64,000 nucleotides of DNA from Brevundimonas sp. (GCF_013912005.1 NZ_JACESB010000008.1:52711-116710), one strand, 5' to 3'. Shown: positions 8,695 to 17,989, counted from the stretch's first letter. Numbers and translations: made by a program. Notes: generated by a model not told the origin, from the letters alone.

Positions 8695-10125
8695 TCAGAC
8701 CGCCGTCCCGCCCACCGTCAGTCCGCCCATCTTCAGACTGGGCTGGCCGATGCCGACCGGCACGCCCTGGCCGGCCTTGCCGCACACGCCGACGCCCGGG
8801 TCGAAGGCGAAGTCGTCGCCGATCATCTCGATCCGCGTCAGGGCCGTGGCCCCGTCTCCGATCAGGGTCGCGCCCCGCACCGGGGCGGTGATCTTCCCGT
8901 CCTCGATCAGATAGGCCTCGGTGCACTGGAAGACGAACTTGCCGTTGGTGATGTCCACCTGCCCGCCGCCGAAATTGGCCGCGTAGAGCCCGCGCTTCGT
9001 CGAGGCGATCATGTCCGCTTTCGAGTCCCGCCCGCCTTCCATGAAGGTGTTGGTCATCCGCGGCATGGGCATGTGGGCGAAGGACTGCCGCCGGCCGTTG
9101 CCGGTGGCGCGCGCGCCCAGCTGACGGGCGGACAGCCGGTCGTGCATCAGGCCGACCATGATCCCGTCCTCGATCAGCACGGTGCGGGAGGTCGGCGTGC
9201 CCTCGTCGTCGATGGTCAGCGAGCCGCGGCGACCGGCGATCGAGCCGTCGTCGACCACCGTCACGCCCGGCGCGGCGACGCGCTGGCCCATGCGGCCGGT
9301 GAACACCGACGACCCCTTGCGATGGAAGTCGCCCTCGAAGCCGTGGCCGATCGCCTCGTGCAGCAGGACGCCGGGCCAGCCGGCGCCCAGCACCACGTCC
9401 ATCTCCCCGGCCGGGCAGTCGACGGCCTCGAGGTTGACCAGCGCCTGGCGCAGGGCCTCGTCGACCTGCGCCTGCCAGCGCTCCGGGGCGATCCAGGTCT
9501 CGAATCCGGCGCGGCCCCCGGCCCCGGAGGAGGCGCTTTCCCGCCGGCCGTCCTTCTCGACCGTGACCGACACGTTCAGCCGCACCAGCGGCCGCAGGTC
9601 GCGCGCCAGCCGGCCGTCGCCGCGCAGGATCTCGATCTGCCGCCGCTCCCCGGTCAGCGAGGCGGACACCTGCACCACCCGCGGATCGCGGGCCCGGGCC
9701 CAGGCGTCGATCTCCGCCAGCAGGGCGATCTTGTCGGAGAAGGCGGGGGAGGCGAGGGGGTCGACCGGCTCGTACAGGCTGCGGTTGGTGGACGGCGGCG
9801 CCTCGGCGGCGGTCCCCGCATGGCCGGCCCGCGCCAGGGCCGCGCTGTCCGCCGCGCGGCGCAGGGCGGCGGCGCTGATCTCGTTGGCGTGGGCGTAGCC
9901 GGCCGTCTCGCCGGCCACCACCCGCAGGCCGAAGCCCTCGGTGGCGTCGTAGGCCGCCGACTTCAGCCGGCCGTCGTCGAAGTGGAGCGCCTCGGACTCC
10001 GAGCGCTCCAGAAACAGCTCCCCGTCGTCGGCGCCGGCGAGGGCGCCCTGCAGGAGGGAGAGGGCCTCGTCGGCGCCGAGGTCGGCGCTGTCGAGAATGG
10101 CGGGCGGAGAAACGGGGACGGTCAT
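8695..10125 (-). CDS. tldD: TldD metalloprotease subunit
   Basis: A 476-residue TldD/PmbA-family protein. The zinc motif HEAIGH is present in LLHEAIGHGFEGD near residue 260, with the expected downstream NTFMEGG and GLYA..FGGGQVDITNG blocks. TldD works with TldE (PmbA) as a hetero-dimeric protease that trims unfolded peptides, known from microcin B17 maturation and CcdA turnover. The partner gene is not in this window. I chose the ATG at 10125, preceded by an AGAGG ribosome site; this gives the usual family length. It follows the broken GIN-domain gene by 38 bases on the same strand and could be co-transcribed. Confidence 0.93.
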   Translation of the reverse strand: MTVPVSPPAILDSADLGADEALSLLQGALAGADDGELFLERSESEALHFDDGRLKSAAYDATEGFGLRVVAGETAGYAHANEISAAALRRAADSAALARAGHAGTAAEAPPSTNRSLYEPVDPLASPAFSDKIALLAEIDAWARARDPRVVQVSASLTGERRQIEILRGDGRLARDLRPLVRLNVSVTVEKDGRRESASSGAGGRAGFETWIAPERWQAQVDEALRQALVNLEAVDCPAGEMDVVLGAGWPGVLLHEAIGHGFEGDFHRKGSSVFTGRMGQRVAAPGVTVVDDGSIAGRRGSLTIDDEGTPTSRTVLIEDGIMVGLMHDRLSARQLGARATGNGRRQSFAHMPMPRMTNTFMEGGRDSKADMIASTKRGLYAANFGGGQVDITNGKFVFQCTEAYLIEDGKITAPVRGATLIGDGATALTRIEMIGDDFAFDPGVGVCGKAGQGVPVGIGQPSLKMGGLTVGGTAV

Positions 10126-10163
10126 GGCCTCTAGGTAGGCGCTGACCGTCCCCGCGTCACGGG

Positions 10164-10943
10164 TCAGGGAACGTCGACGTCGCCGGAGCCGTCGATCGTC
10201 TGGCTCAGACGGTCGGGCCGCCGGGTCAGGGTCACGTCGCCCGAGCCGGCCACGTCGACCCGGGCCGAGCCGGTCGGCCCCGCCACCACGTCCCCGGAGC
10301 CGCGGATGGTGATCGCCGCATCGGTGGTCACCAGCCGGTCCAGGTCCACGTCGCCGGAGCCGTTGACCTCGACGGTCAGCAGGTCGGTGCGGCCGTGGAC
10401 GTCGATGTCGCCGGAGCCGTGGACGGTCAGCTCCAGGGCCGGCTGGTCGTAGTCGCGGATCGACAGGTCGCCGCTGCCCACCATCTCGAAGGCGCGCACG
10501 TCCGGGGCGGTGACCACCACCCGCAGGGACTCGGTCTCGCTCTACACCCGCACGCCGTTGGCGCTCCAGCGGATATAGCCCCGCTCGGTGTCGTGGCCGA
10601 CGTCGTGCAGCGTCAGCCGTCCGTTTTCGAAGCGCACCCGGTCGACCACCGACCGGGGGCCGGTCAGGCGGACGCTCGCCTGGTCGCCCTGGACGAAGGT
10701 CACTTCGGCCGGCACGTCCACCGACAGGCGCTCGGCGCCGTCCCAGGCCAGGGTGCGGGTCGCGTCGGGCTCGACGCGGCCGCGCTGCAGGCGCAGGTCC
10801 GAATCGCCCATCGGGCCCTCGCTCACGACCCAGGTCCATTCGTGCCGGGCCAGGTCCCGGCCGCCCAGCGCCACGGCGCCGCCGATGCCGACGATGGCCA
10901 GGAACAGGCCGACGCCGGTGATGATCAGAAGATTGCGGATCAT
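10164..10943 (-). pseudogene. GIN-domain (DUF2807) envelope protein interrupted by an in-frame amber codon
   Basis: One continuous frame of 259 sense codons is broken only by a TAG at 10542-10544, codon 134. The first part has an N-terminal membrane anchor (LLIITGVGLFLAIVGIGGAVALGG) and a beta-rich segment. The second carries repeated GSGD motifs (VGSGDLSI, VHGSGDIDV, VNGSGDVDL, IRGSGDVVA, VAGSGDVTL, IDGSGDVDV) typical of the GIN beta-helix fold. The junction reads NGVRV-stop-SETESLR. It is third in an operon after a PadR regulator and a HAAS protein. The second half has an internal GTG at 10520 but no signal peptide. Either a recent nonsense mutation, a sequence error, or readthrough. Confidence 0.8.
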
Positions 10944-10956
10944 GTCAGGTCCTCCC

Positions 10957-11535
10957 TCAGGCCTGGATGGCGGGTTGGGGCTCGAGCGCCGGCTTCAGCA
11001 CCCGGTAGTGGAGGCGCGCGTACCAGATGGTCGCGTCGATCAGCCACTTGGTCAGCAGGGCGAACAGGCCGCCCATGAACAGGCCGAGGCCCATCAGCCC
11101 GACGCCGAGCAGCACGGCGCCGAAGACGCCGCCCGGGGCGCCGACGAACGGCCCGACGGCGAGCACGAAGCCGCCGGCGATGAACACGCCCACGCCGGTC
11201 AGCAGCATGGCCAGCATCGTCCCGAACACCGGCAGCACGATCGGCAGCAGGATCAGGATGTCGATGGCCCCGAGGCCTAGGATGGCGAAGATCGCCCCGG
11301 CCGCCGACGAGGCGGTCTGCTCCTGGCCCCAGCGCCGGGCGCCGGCCTCGGCGCGCAGTTCGCGCGCCAGCCGCGACGGATCGCCCAGCGCGGCCGCGAT
11401 CTCGGCCTCGGACCGGCCGGCGGCGGCGCCGTCCTCGAAGTGCGTCTCGTAGTCGGCGGCGATCTCCGCGGCGGCGGTCATGGGCAGGCCCACCAGCCCC
11501 TGCTTCAGCCGGGCCATGAATTCGGCGCGGGTCAT
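10957..11535 (-). CDS. HAAS-domain (DUF1700) membrane protein
   Basis: A 192-residue protein. Its first 65 residues form the alpha-helical HAAS/DUF1700 region (MTRAEFMARLKQGLVGLPMTAAAEIAADYETHFEDG, then LGDPSRLARELRAE). The rest is very hydrophobic with about four predicted membrane helices between residues 78 and 175. HAAS proteins are typically encoded next to PadR regulators and are thought to relay envelope signals. The ATG overlaps the PadR stop by four bases, and the interrupted GIN gene begins 13 bases after its stop. The signal is unknown. Confidence 0.85.
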   Translation of the reverse strand: MTRAEFMARLKQGLVGLPMTAAAEIAADYETHFEDGAAAGRSEAEIAAALGDPSRLARELRAEAGARRWGQEQTASSAAGAIFAILGLGAIDILILLPIVLPVFGTMLAMLLTGVGVFIAGGFVLAVGPFVGAPGGVFGAVLLGVGLMGLGLFMGGLFALLTKWLIDATIWYARLHYRVLKPALEPQPAIQA

Positions 11536-11897
11536 TGTTCAGCTCCTTGCTGGGCGGAGGCGCCGGCCGGGTCGGCGGGCGCATCCACGATGGCGTCGAC
11601 GGCGCGGGCGAAGGCGCGCCACTCGGCGGTCTGGGCCAGAAGGGCCCGCCGACCGGCGTCGGTGAGGCGATAGTATTTGCGCGACGGCCCCGAGGGCGAT
11701 TCGACCAGATAGGTCTCGACCAGGCCGTCGGTCTGCATCCGCCGCATCAGCGGATAGATGGTGCCCTCGCCCATATCGATGGCGTCGGACAGGGTGGAGG
11801 CGATCTCGTAGGCATAGCTGTCGCCCCGGTCGAGGAGGGCGAGGACGCACAGCGTCAGCACCCCCTTCTTGAGCTGGATCTCTATGGTTTCAGGCAC
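11532..11897 (-). CDS. PadR-family transcriptional regulator
   Basis: A 121-residue winged-helix regulator. The PadR core is visible: LKKGVLTLCVLALLDRGDSYAYEI, EGTIYPLMRRMQTDGLVET and the wing SGPSRKYYRLTDAGR. It is short with little C-terminal helix, like PadR subfamily 2. It starts at GTG with a GGGAGA ribosome site seven bases away. It heads the PadR-HAAS-GIN operon. Two near-identical palindromes lie 34-62 bases upstream of the start and are the natural candidates for autorepression. Confidence 0.9.
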   Translation of the reverse strand: MPETIEIQLKKGVLTLCVLALLDRGDSYAYEIASTLSDAIDMGEGTIYPLMRRMQTDGLVETYLVESPSGPSRKYYRLTDAGRRALLAQTAEWRAFARAVDAIVDAPADPAGASAQQGAEQ

Positions 11898-11930
11898 ATC
11901 AACGTCTCCCTTGATGAACCCAGGCTATCG

Positions 11931-11959
11931 CAAGGTATCTTGTGCCGCAAGGTAGCTTG
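11931..11959. promoter_or_regulatory. Paired palindromic operator, probably for the PadR regulator
   Basis: Two 12-base boxes, CAAGGTATCTTG (11931-11942) and CAAGGTAGCTTG (11948-11959), repeat at a 17-base interval. Each has CAAG/CTTG half-sites. They lie in the gap between padR and ctaC. Assignment to PadR is from position and the family's habit of autorepression. Confidence 0.6.
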
Positions 11960-12012
11960 CGAAACATGAAATGGATTTAATCCGGGGCCCTTTCGTCGCG
12001 GCTGCGCTCTAT

Positions 12013-12104
12013 CGCTTGGCAAGCGCGGGAGGGGGCGATATGGACCGGCCGAAGAACCGCCGCGGGCGCAGGTCCCGGCGGCTGCTTGCGATTGGATCGC
12101 AAGC
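12013..12104. promoter_or_regulatory. Inverted repeats upstream of the oxidase operon
   Basis: Two inverted repeats precede ctaC. CGCTTG-G-CAAGCG is at 12013-12025; GCTTGCGAT-TGG-ATCGCAAGC is at 12084-12104 with perfect 9-bp arms. The second ends 23 bases before the chosen start. They could be operators or a leader hairpin; no regulator can be named. Confidence 0.4.
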
Positions 12105-12127
12105 GCCTGCGACGAAACGGGATTAGG

Positions 12128-13177
12128 ATGAGGATGTCTCGCATGGGGATGGGCACGCGGGCCCGGGCCACTGTCGGCGGCGGTCTGACCGCGCTGGGCC
12201 TGGCCCTCTTCTCGGCCGCGCCGGCCTGGGCGGCGGGCGACCTGGTCGGTCAGCCGACGCCGGGCGGTCTGGGGCTTCAGCCGGCGGCCTCGCCGCTGAA
12301 GGTCGAGGCGCACCAGTTCCACGACTTCGTCCTGATGCCGATCATCACGGCGATCTGCCTGCTGGTGCTCGGCCTGCTGATCTGGATCGTGATCCGCTAC
12401 AACAAGAAGTCCAACCCGACGCCGGCCCGCTGGAGCCACAACACCCTGATCGAGGTGATCTGGACGGTCGTCCCGGTCCTGATCCTGGTGTTCATCTCGC
12501 TGTTCTCGTTCCGCCTGCTGTTCGCCTACCACGACATGCCGACGCCCGACCTCACCGTGAAGGCGACCGGCAACCAGTGGAACTGGGCCTATGAGTATCC
12601 GGACCAGGGCATCGCCGAATACGTCTCCAACATGCTGCCGGAGGACGAGGCGCGGGCTCGGAACGTTCCCTACCGCCTCGCCGCCGACGAGCCGATCGTC
12701 GTGCCGGTCGGCAAGACCGTGCGCGTCCTCGTCACGGCCGCCGACGTGCTGCACGCCTTCGCCCTGCCGGCCTTCGGCCTGAAGATCGACGCGGTCCCGG
12801 GCCGGGTGAACGAGACCTGGTTCCGCGCCGACCGCACCGGGGTCTTCTATGGCCAGTGCTCGGAGCTGTGCGGCGTCGACCACGCCTTCATGCCGATCCA
12901 GATCAACGTCGTGACCCAGGCGGAATTCGAGGCCTGGGTGGCGTCCAAGGGCGGCTCGATGACCCCCGCCGCCGCCGCGCCGGGCGGCACGGCGGCCCAG
13001 GTGGCCGCCGGCACGGAAGGCCAGGGCGCGCGCAACGTCGCCTCGGACGCCATGCAGCCGGCCGCGGGCGCGCCCGCCGGCCAGCCCCCGGCCGACACCG
13101 GCGCGCTCGACAGCTCGCCGTCCGCCGCCTCGGCCCCCGCCGTCCCCGACACCGCCGCCGCCCCGGCGGCCCAGTAA
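12128..13177 (+). CDS. ctaC: Cytochrome c oxidase subunit II
   Basis: Subunit II of the aa3-type oxidase, 349 residues. A signal peptide ends near AWA-AG (residue 36), followed by two membrane helices (about 67-89 and 107-131) and a periplasmic cupredoxin domain. The CuA ligands are complete: H209, then C244, E246, C248, H252 and M255 in [12 protein letters not shown]. The aromatic patch [11 protein letters not shown] (149-159) is where electrons enter from cytochrome c. A disordered Ala/Pro/Gly tail of about 80 residues follows. The exact start is uncertain: ATGs at 12128, 12134 and 12143 are all in frame with weak ribosome sites. First gene of the oxidase cluster. Confidence 0.95.
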   Translation: MRMSRMGMGTRARATVGGGLTALGLALFSAAPAWAAGDLVGQPTPGGLGLQPAASPLKVEAHQFHDFVLMPIITAICLLVLGLLIWIVIRYNKKSNPTPARWSHNTLIEVIWTVVPVLILVFISLFSFRLLFAYHDMPTPDLTVKATGNQWNWAYEYPDQGIAEYVSNMLPEDEARARNVPYRLAADEPIVVPVGKTVRVLVTAADVLHAFALPAFGLKIDAVPGRVNETWFRADRTGVFYGQCSELCGVDHAFMPIQINVVTQAEFEAWVASKGGSMTPAAAAPGGTAAQVAAGTEGQGARNVASDAMQPAAGAPAGQPPADTGALDSSPSAASAPAVPDTAAAPAAQ

Positions 13178-13202
13178 TACGATCCGCGAGAGCCCAGAGA
13201 CC

Positions 13203-14867
13203 ATGGCCACCGCAGCCCAGAACCTCGCCCACGACCACGATGGTCATCACGACCACAAGCCGGGCTTCTTCACCCGCTGGTTCCTGTCGACGAACCACAA
13301 GGACATCGGGATGCTGTACCTGGTGTTCGCCATCTTCACCGGACTGGTGGGCGGCGCGCTGTCCGGCCTGATCCGCTGGGAGCTGGCGGAGCCGGGCATC
13401 CAGCTGTTCCGCGAAGGCTCGATCATCCAGCAGCTCGGCATCGTCGAGGCGTCGAAGCACGGCTACAACGTCACGGTCACGGCGCACGCCCTGATCATGG
13501 TGTTCTTCGTGGTCATGCCGGCCACCATGGGCGGCTTCGCCAACTACTTCACGCCGATCATGATCGGGGCGCCGGACATGGCCTTCCCGCGCATGAACAA
13601 CATCTCCTTCTGGCTGCTGTTCTTCGCCTTCGTCCTGCTGGTGCTGTCGATGTTCGTCGACGGCGGCCCGGGCCGCGGCTTCGGCGGCGGCTGGACGGCC
13701 TATCCGCCGCTCTCGACCATGGGCCACACGGGTCCCGCCTTCGATCTGGCGATCTTCTCGCTGCACATCGCCGGCGCCTCGTCGATCCTCGGCGCGATCA
13801 ACTTCATCACCACCATCTTCAACATGCGCGCGCCGGGCATGACCCTGCACCGCATGCCGCTGTTCGCCTGGGGCGTGCTGATCACGGCCTTCCTGCTGCT
13901 GCTGTCGCTGCCGGTCCTGGCCGGCGCCATCACCATGCTGCTGGCCGACCGCAACTTCGGCACCAGCTTCTTCAATCCGGCCGGCGGCGGCGACCCGGTG
14001 ATGTACCAGCACCTGTTCTGGTTCTTCGGCCACCCCGAGGTCTACATCATGATCCTGCCGGGCTTCGGCATGATCTCGCACATCGTCTCGACCTTCTCGC
14101 GCAAGCCGATCTTCGGCTACCTCGCGATGGCCTACGCCATGGTCGCCATCGGCTTCATCGGCTTCATCGTGTGGGCGCACCACATGTACACCGTGGGCAT
14201 GAGCATCAACCTGCGCGCCTACTTCGTGGCCGCGACGATGATCATCGCCGTCCCCACCGGGGTGAAGATCTTCAGCTGGATCGCCACCATGTGGGGCGGC
14301 TCCATCAGCTTCAAGACGCCGATGCTGTGGGCGATGGGCTTCATCTTCCTGTTCACCGTCGGCGGCGTCACCGGCGTGGTGCTCGCCAACGCCGGCATCG
14401 ACTACAGCCTGCACGACACCTACTACGTGGTCGCCCACTTCCACTACGTGCTGTCTCTGGGCGCCGTGTTCTCGATCTTCGCGGGCTTCTACTACTGGTT
14501 CGAGAAGATGTTCGGGGTGAAGTACAACGAGTTCCTCGGCGCGCTGCACTTCTGGGTCATGTTCGTCGGCGTGAACGTGATCTTCTTCCCGCAGCACTTC
14601 CTCGGCCTGCAGGGCATGCCGCGGCGCTACGTCGACTATCCGGACGCCTACACCCTGTGGAACCACGTCTCCTCGGTCGGCTATGCGATCACCGTCGTCG
14701 GCGTGGTCATCTTCCTGGTGGTCCTGCTCGAGGCGGCCGTGCGTCGCCGCAAGGGCGTGGCCAACCCGTGGGGCGAAGGCGCCACCACCCTGGAGTGGAC
14801 CCTGTCCTCGCCGCCGCCGCACCACCAGTTCAACGAACTGCCGGTGATCAAGCGCGACGAACACTGA
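13203..14867 (+). CDS. ctaD: Cytochrome c oxidase subunit I
   Basis: The catalytic subunit, 554 residues with about twelve membrane helices, reducing O2 to water and pumping protons. H95 in [12 protein letters not shown] is a heme a ligand. HPEVY (around residue 280) supplies a CuB histidine and the cross-linked tyrosine. VWAHHMY gives two further CuB ligands, and [13 protein letters not shown] holds the heme a3 and second heme a ligands. The D-channel region [10 protein letters not shown] is present. It begins 25 bases after ctaC. The His-rich N-terminus (DHDGHHDHK) is unusual but not informative. Confidence 0.97.
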   Translation: MATAAQNLAHDHDGHHDHKPGFFTRWFLSTNHKDIGMLYLVFAIFTGLVGGALSGLIRWELAEPGIQLFREGSIIQQLGIVEASKHGYNVTVTAHALIMVFFVVMPATMGGFANYFTPIMIGAPDMAFPRMNNISFWLLFFAFVLLVLSMFVDGGPGRGFGGGWTAYPPLSTMGHTGPAFDLAIFSLHIAGASSILGAINFITTIFNMRAPGMTLHRMPLFAWGVLITAFLLLLSLPVLAGAITMLLADRNFGTSFFNPAGGGDPVMYQHLFWFFGHPEVYIMILPGFGMISHIVSTFSRKPIFGYLAMAYAMVAIGFIGFIVWAHHMYTVGMSINLRAYFVAATMIIAVPTGVKIFSWIATMWGGSISFKTPMLWAMGFIFLFTVGGVTGVVLANAGIDYSLHDTYYVVAHFHYVLSLGAVFSIFAGFYYWFEKMFGVKYNEFLGALHFWVMFVGVNVIFFPQHFLGLQGMPRRYVDYPDAYTLWNHVSSVGYAITVVGVVIFLVVLLEAAVRRRKGVANPWGEGATTLEWTLSSPPPHHQFNELPVIKRDEH

Positions 14868-14940
14868 TCGTCCGGCCGGTCCGGCAGAATCGTCGGGGGC
14901 CGCTCCTGCCCGGGGGCGGCCCTCAGCCGTTGGAGACCTG

Positions 14941-15906
14941 ATGTCCGACCCTCTCGCCCCCGCCATCTCCACGGCCCAGCCGGAAGACTTCTTCCAGCTG
15001 CTGAAGCCGCGCGTGATGTCGCTGGTGATCTTCACGGCGGTCACCGGCCTGGTGGTCGCGGGCGGGGACCTCGACGCGGTCTCGTCGGCCATCGCCGTGC
15101 TGTGCATCGCCGTCGGCGCGGGGGCGGCCGGCGCGCTGAACATGGCGCTGGAGGGCGAGACCGACGCCCTGATGCGCCGCACCCGCGGCCGGCCGGTCGC
15201 CGCCGGCCGGGTGCGCAAGAACGACGCCATGGCCTTCGGCGTGCTGCTGTCGATCTTCTCGGTGATGCTGCTCGGGATGACCGCCAACTGGCTGGCCGGC
15301 GGCCTGCTGCTGCTGACCATCCTCTACTATGCGGTCTTCTACACCCTGCTGCTCAAGCGGCGGACGCCCCAGAACATCGTCATCGGCGGGGCCGCGGGCG
15401 CCCTGCCGCCGGTGATCGGCTGGGCCGCCGCCACCGGCGAGGCGCCGTGGCAGGCGTGGCTGCTGTTCCTGATCATCTTCCTGTGGACCCCGCCGCACAG
15501 CTGGGCCCTGGCCCTCTACTCGGCCGGGGACTACGCCCGCGCCGGCATCCCGATGATGCCGGTCGCGCGCGGCGCCCGCAGCACCCGGCTGCAGATCTGG
15601 CTCTACAGCCTCGTGCTCGTGCCGGTGGCGATCGCCCCCGGCCTGCTCGGCCTCGGCGGGCCCGGCTATCTGGTGGTCTCCGCCGCCGGCGGCGCCGGCT
15701 TCCTCGCCCTGGCCTTCCGGGTCTGGCGCTCCCGCGCCGGCGACGAGCCGGACAAGGCCGAGGCCGTGGGGCGAGAGGCCGCATTGTATGATGTCCGCGC
15801 GGAGGCCAAACCGGCCCGCAACCTGTTCGCCTTCTCGATCCTCTATCTGATGGCCATCTTCGCCGCCCTGCTGGTCGAGAGCCTGACCCGGACCCTGAGC
15901 CCCTGA
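14941..15906 (+). CDS. ctaB: Protoheme IX farnesyltransferase (heme O synthase)
   Basis: A 321-residue UbiA-family prenyltransferase that adds farnesyl to heme b, giving heme O for the oxidase. The active-site motif NMALEGETDALMRRTRGRP (residues 67-85) and the second polar motif WALALYSAGDYARAGIPMMPV are intact, with about nine membrane helices. The ribosome site GGAG is seven bases from the ATG. The 73-base gap after ctaD holds a GC-rich inverted repeat (GGCCGC/GCGGCC) without a T run, perhaps an mRNA processing or attenuation point. Confidence 0.96.
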   Translation: MSDPLAPAISTAQPEDFFQLLKPRVMSLVIFTAVTGLVVAGGDLDAVSSAIAVLCIAVGAGAAGALNMALEGETDALMRRTRGRPVAAGRVRKNDAMAFGVLLSIFSVMLLGMTANWLAGGLLLLTILYYAVFYTLLLKRRTPQNIVIGGAAGALPPVIGWAAATGEAPWQAWLLFLIIFLWTPPHSWALALYSAGDYARAGIPMMPVARGARSTRLQIWLYSLVLVPVAIAPGLLGLGGPGYLVVSAAGGAGFLALAFRVWRSRAGDEPDKAEAVGREAALYDVRAEAKPARNLFAFSILYLMAIFAALLVESLTRTLSP

Positions 15907-15910
15907 TCCG

Positions 15911-16096
15911 ATGCGCCTGACCCCCGAACAACTCGAAGCCCGCAAGAAGCGCAACCTCGCCATCGCCGGCGGCCTGGTCGTGTTCATCGTGCTGGTGTTC
16001 ACCATCACCGTCCTGAACCTGCAGCGGAACCGCGACGCGGCGGCCCGCTCGGCGGAGGCGGCGGCCGCGGCCGCCCCGGCGGAGGCCGCCCGGTGA
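15911..16096 (+). CDS. Small single-span membrane protein of the oxidase cluster (CoxF-like)
   Basis: A 61-residue protein: a charged N-terminus (RLTPEQLEARKKRN), one membrane helix (residues about 17-38) and an Ala-rich tail. Alphaproteobacterial oxidase clusters often carry such a small gene between ctaB and ctaG, sometimes called coxF. The role is probably oxidase assembly or stability. It starts four bases after the ctaB stop and its TGA overlaps the GTG of ctaG (GTGA). The similarity is in position and architecture, not in any diagnostic motif. Confidence 0.75.
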   Translation: MRLTPEQLEARKKRNLAIAGGLVVFIVLVFTITVLNLQRNRDAAARSAEAAAAAAPAEAAR

Positions 16097-16656
16097 AGCG
16101 CACCCATCTCGTCGCCCTGATCTGCGCCGGGACCGTCGTCTTCATGACCGGCGCGGCCTTCGCCGCCGTGCCCCTCTACCAGCTATTCTGCCAGGTCACC
16201 GGCTTCAACGGCACCGTGATGCGCGCGGACAAGGCCTCCGAGGTCCAGCTGGACCGGACGGTCCTGGTTCGCTTCGACACCAACGTCCGCAACCTGCCCA
16301 TGCGCTTCCGGGCCGAGCAGGTCAGCCAGCGCGTCCGCATCGGCGAGACCGGCATGGCCTTCTTCGACGTGACCAACACCTCGGACCGGCCGATCACCGC
16401 CCGCGCCGGCTACAACGTCGTTCCGGAACGCGCCGGCCCCTATTTCCAGAAGCTGCAGTGCTTCTGCTTCGAGGAGCAGCAGATCGCCGCCGGCGAGACC
16501 GTGCGCTTCCCGGTGCAGTACTTCGTGGCCCCGGAGCTGGCCACGGACCGCGAGAGCCGCGGCGTGCAGGAGATCACCCTCAGCTACACCTTCTATCCCA
16601 GCGACGGCTTCGAGCAGGCGGCAAACGACGCCCTGCCCTCTGGCGCGGCCGGATAG
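16093..16656 (+). CDS. ctaG: Cytochrome c oxidase assembly protein CtaG (Cox11 family)
   Basis: A 187-residue copper chaperone that delivers Cu to the CuB site of subunit I. It has one N-terminal membrane helix (about 8-27), then a periplasmic immunoglobulin-like domain with the copper-binding motif CFCFEEQ (C123, C125), plus C33 just after the helix as in Cox11 proteins. It starts at GTG, overlapping the preceding small gene by four bases. Length and motifs are typical. Confidence 0.95.
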   Translation: MKRTHLVALICAGTVVFMTGAAFAAVPLYQLFCQVTGFNGTVMRADKASEVQLDRTVLVRFDTNVRNLPMRFRAEQVSQRVRIGETGMAFFDVTNTSDRPITARAGYNVVPERAGPYFQKLQCFCFEEQQIAAGETVRFPVQYFVAPELATDRESRGVQEITLSYTFYPSDGFEQAANDALPSGAAG

Positions 16657-16661
16657 CGGGC

Positions 16662-16669
16662 GCTATAGC
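16662..16669 (+). promoter_or_regulatory. Possible internal promoter element before ctaE
   Basis: The 47-base gap between ctaG and ctaE holds GCTATAGC, close to the caulobacterial housekeeping -10 consensus (GCTANAWC). No convincing -35 is seen. An internal start that uncouples ctaE from the assembly genes is possible. Confidence 0.25.
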
Positions 16670-16703
16670 CCACACACGACTCTCGACCGTTCAAGAGACC
16701 CCG

Positions 16704-17612
16704 ATGGCCGACGCCCACGCGACTCCTCACCACGACTACCACCTCGTCGATCCGAGCCCCTGGCCGCTGGTCGCCTCGGCCGCCGCGGCGGTCATGCTGA
16801 CCGGCGCCGTGGTCTGGATGAAGGGCCTCGTGGCGGAAGGCGCCGGTCCGCTGGCCGACGCCCTGCTGACCAAGGGCGACAAGGCCCTGTTCTTCCTCGG
16901 GCTCGCCGGCGTGCTGGTGTCGATGTTCGGCTGGTGGTCGGACGTGATCAAGGAAAGCCGCAAGGGCGACCACACCCCGGTCGTCTCGCTCGGCCTGCGC
17001 TACGGCATGATCCTGTTCATCGCCTCCGAGGTGATGTTCTTCGCCGCCTTCTTCTGGATGTTCTTCGAGATGAGCATCTTCAACGAGGCGCGGACCCACA
17101 TTCCCGAGATCGGCGCCTGGGCCGACACCGCCGCCAAGTGGTCGACCTGGCCGCCGGAAGGGGTCGAGACCCTCGACGCCTGGCAGCTGCCGCTGCTCAA
17201 CACCGTGATCCTGCTGCTGTCCGGCACCACCGTCACCTGGGCCCACCACGCCCTGGCCAACGGCGACCGCAATGCGACGAAGATCGGCCTCGCCATCACC
17301 ATCGCCCTGGGCGTGCTGTTCACCGCGGTGCAGGCCTACGAGTACCAGCACATCATCCACGAGAACCTGTTCTTCAACGAGGAAGCGGCGGGCGCGGGCC
17401 TCTACGGTTCGATCTTCTTCATGGCCACCGGCTTCCACGGTTTCCACGTGCTGGTCGGGACCATCTTCCTGATCGTCTGCCTGCTGCGTCTGCTGGCCGG
17501 CCACTTCACCCCGGAGAAGCATTTCGGCTTCGAGGCGGCGGCCTGGTACTGGCACTTCGTGGACGTGGTCTGGCTGTTCCTCTTCGCCTTCGTCTACGTC
17601 ACCTTCGGTTGA
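16704..17612 (+). CDS. ctaE: Cytochrome c oxidase subunit III
   Basis: Subunit III of the aa3 oxidase, 302 residues with seven predicted helices. Conserved blocks are ASEVMFFAAFFWMFFE, TVTWAHHALANGDR, and FFMATGFHGFHVLVGTIFLIVCL. It stabilises the core and supports proton uptake. The ATG at 16704 begins MADAHATPHHDYHLVDPSPWP, the standard alphaproteobacterial N-terminus; upstream in-frame codons belong to an antisense-like reading and are rejected. It overlaps the next gene by four bases. Confidence 0.96.
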   Translation: MADAHATPHHDYHLVDPSPWPLVASAAAAVMLTGAVVWMKGLVAEGAGPLADALLTKGDKALFFLGLAGVLVSMFGWWSDVIKESRKGDHTPVVSLGLRYGMILFIASEVMFFAAFFWMFFEMSIFNEARTHIPEIGAWADTAAKWSTWPPEGVETLDAWQLPLLNTVILLLSGTTVTWAHHALANGDRNATKIGLAITIALGVLFTAVQAYEYQHIIHENLFFNEEAAGAGLYGSIFFMATGFHGFHVLVGTIFLIVCLLRLLAGHFTPEKHFGFEAAAWYWHFVDVVWLFLFAFVYVTFG

Positions 17613-17989
17613 CCGAGGGCCCGACAGCTTCATACGGCCAGCCGGCGCGGATCGACCCGATCCGCGCCGGTCTGCTTTGCCGCTGCCCGCACTGCGGTCG
17701 CGGGCGGCTGTTCGCCGGCTTCCTGAAGGTGGTCGAGGCGTGCGAGGTCTGCGGCTACGACTTCCGCCGCCTGAACACCGGCGACGGCGCGGCGGTCTTC
17801 GTCATGCAGGCCGCCGGGGCCCCGGTCGTGTTCGGGGCCCTGTTCATCCAGCTGGCCTGGGCGCCGCCGGTCTGGGCGGTGGCGGCGGGCGCCCTGCCGC
17901 TGGTGGCCGGCCTCTCGTTCGCCCTGATGCGGCCCGCCAAGGGCCTGATGATCGCCCTGCAGATGCGCGAGTCCCGGTCCGGTGACTGA
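17609..17989 (+). CDS. DUF983 membrane protein of the oxidase cluster
   Basis: A 126-residue DUF983 protein. A zinc-ribbon-like set of cysteines (CRCPHCGRG, then CEVCGYDF 23 residues later) is followed by two membrane helices. DUF983 genes typically sit between ctaE and SURF1 in alphaproteobacteria and are assumed to help oxidase biogenesis. The only suitable start is TTG at 17609, whose bases overlap the ctaE stop (TTGA), implying coupled translation. The stop overlaps the SURF1 GTG region by eight bases. Confidence 0.85.
   Translation: MTEGPTASYGQPARIDPIRAGLLCRCPHCGRGRLFAGFLKVVEACEVCGYDFRRLNTGDGAAVFVMQAAGAPVVFGALFIQLAWAPPVWAVAAGALPLVAGLSFALMRPAKGLMIALQMRESRSGD

Noticed and set aside
10126-10839. 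TldD extended by about 240 residues upstream in the same frame
   Set aside because: The extra part is Arg-rich and antisense-like, and lies over the GIN gene in another frame. ATG 10125 with AGAGG gives normal length.
16458-16703. Longer N-terminus for cytochrome oxidase subunit III
   Set aside because: The upstream residues are Arg-rich frame noise over ctaG; ATG 16704 gives the standard N-terminus.
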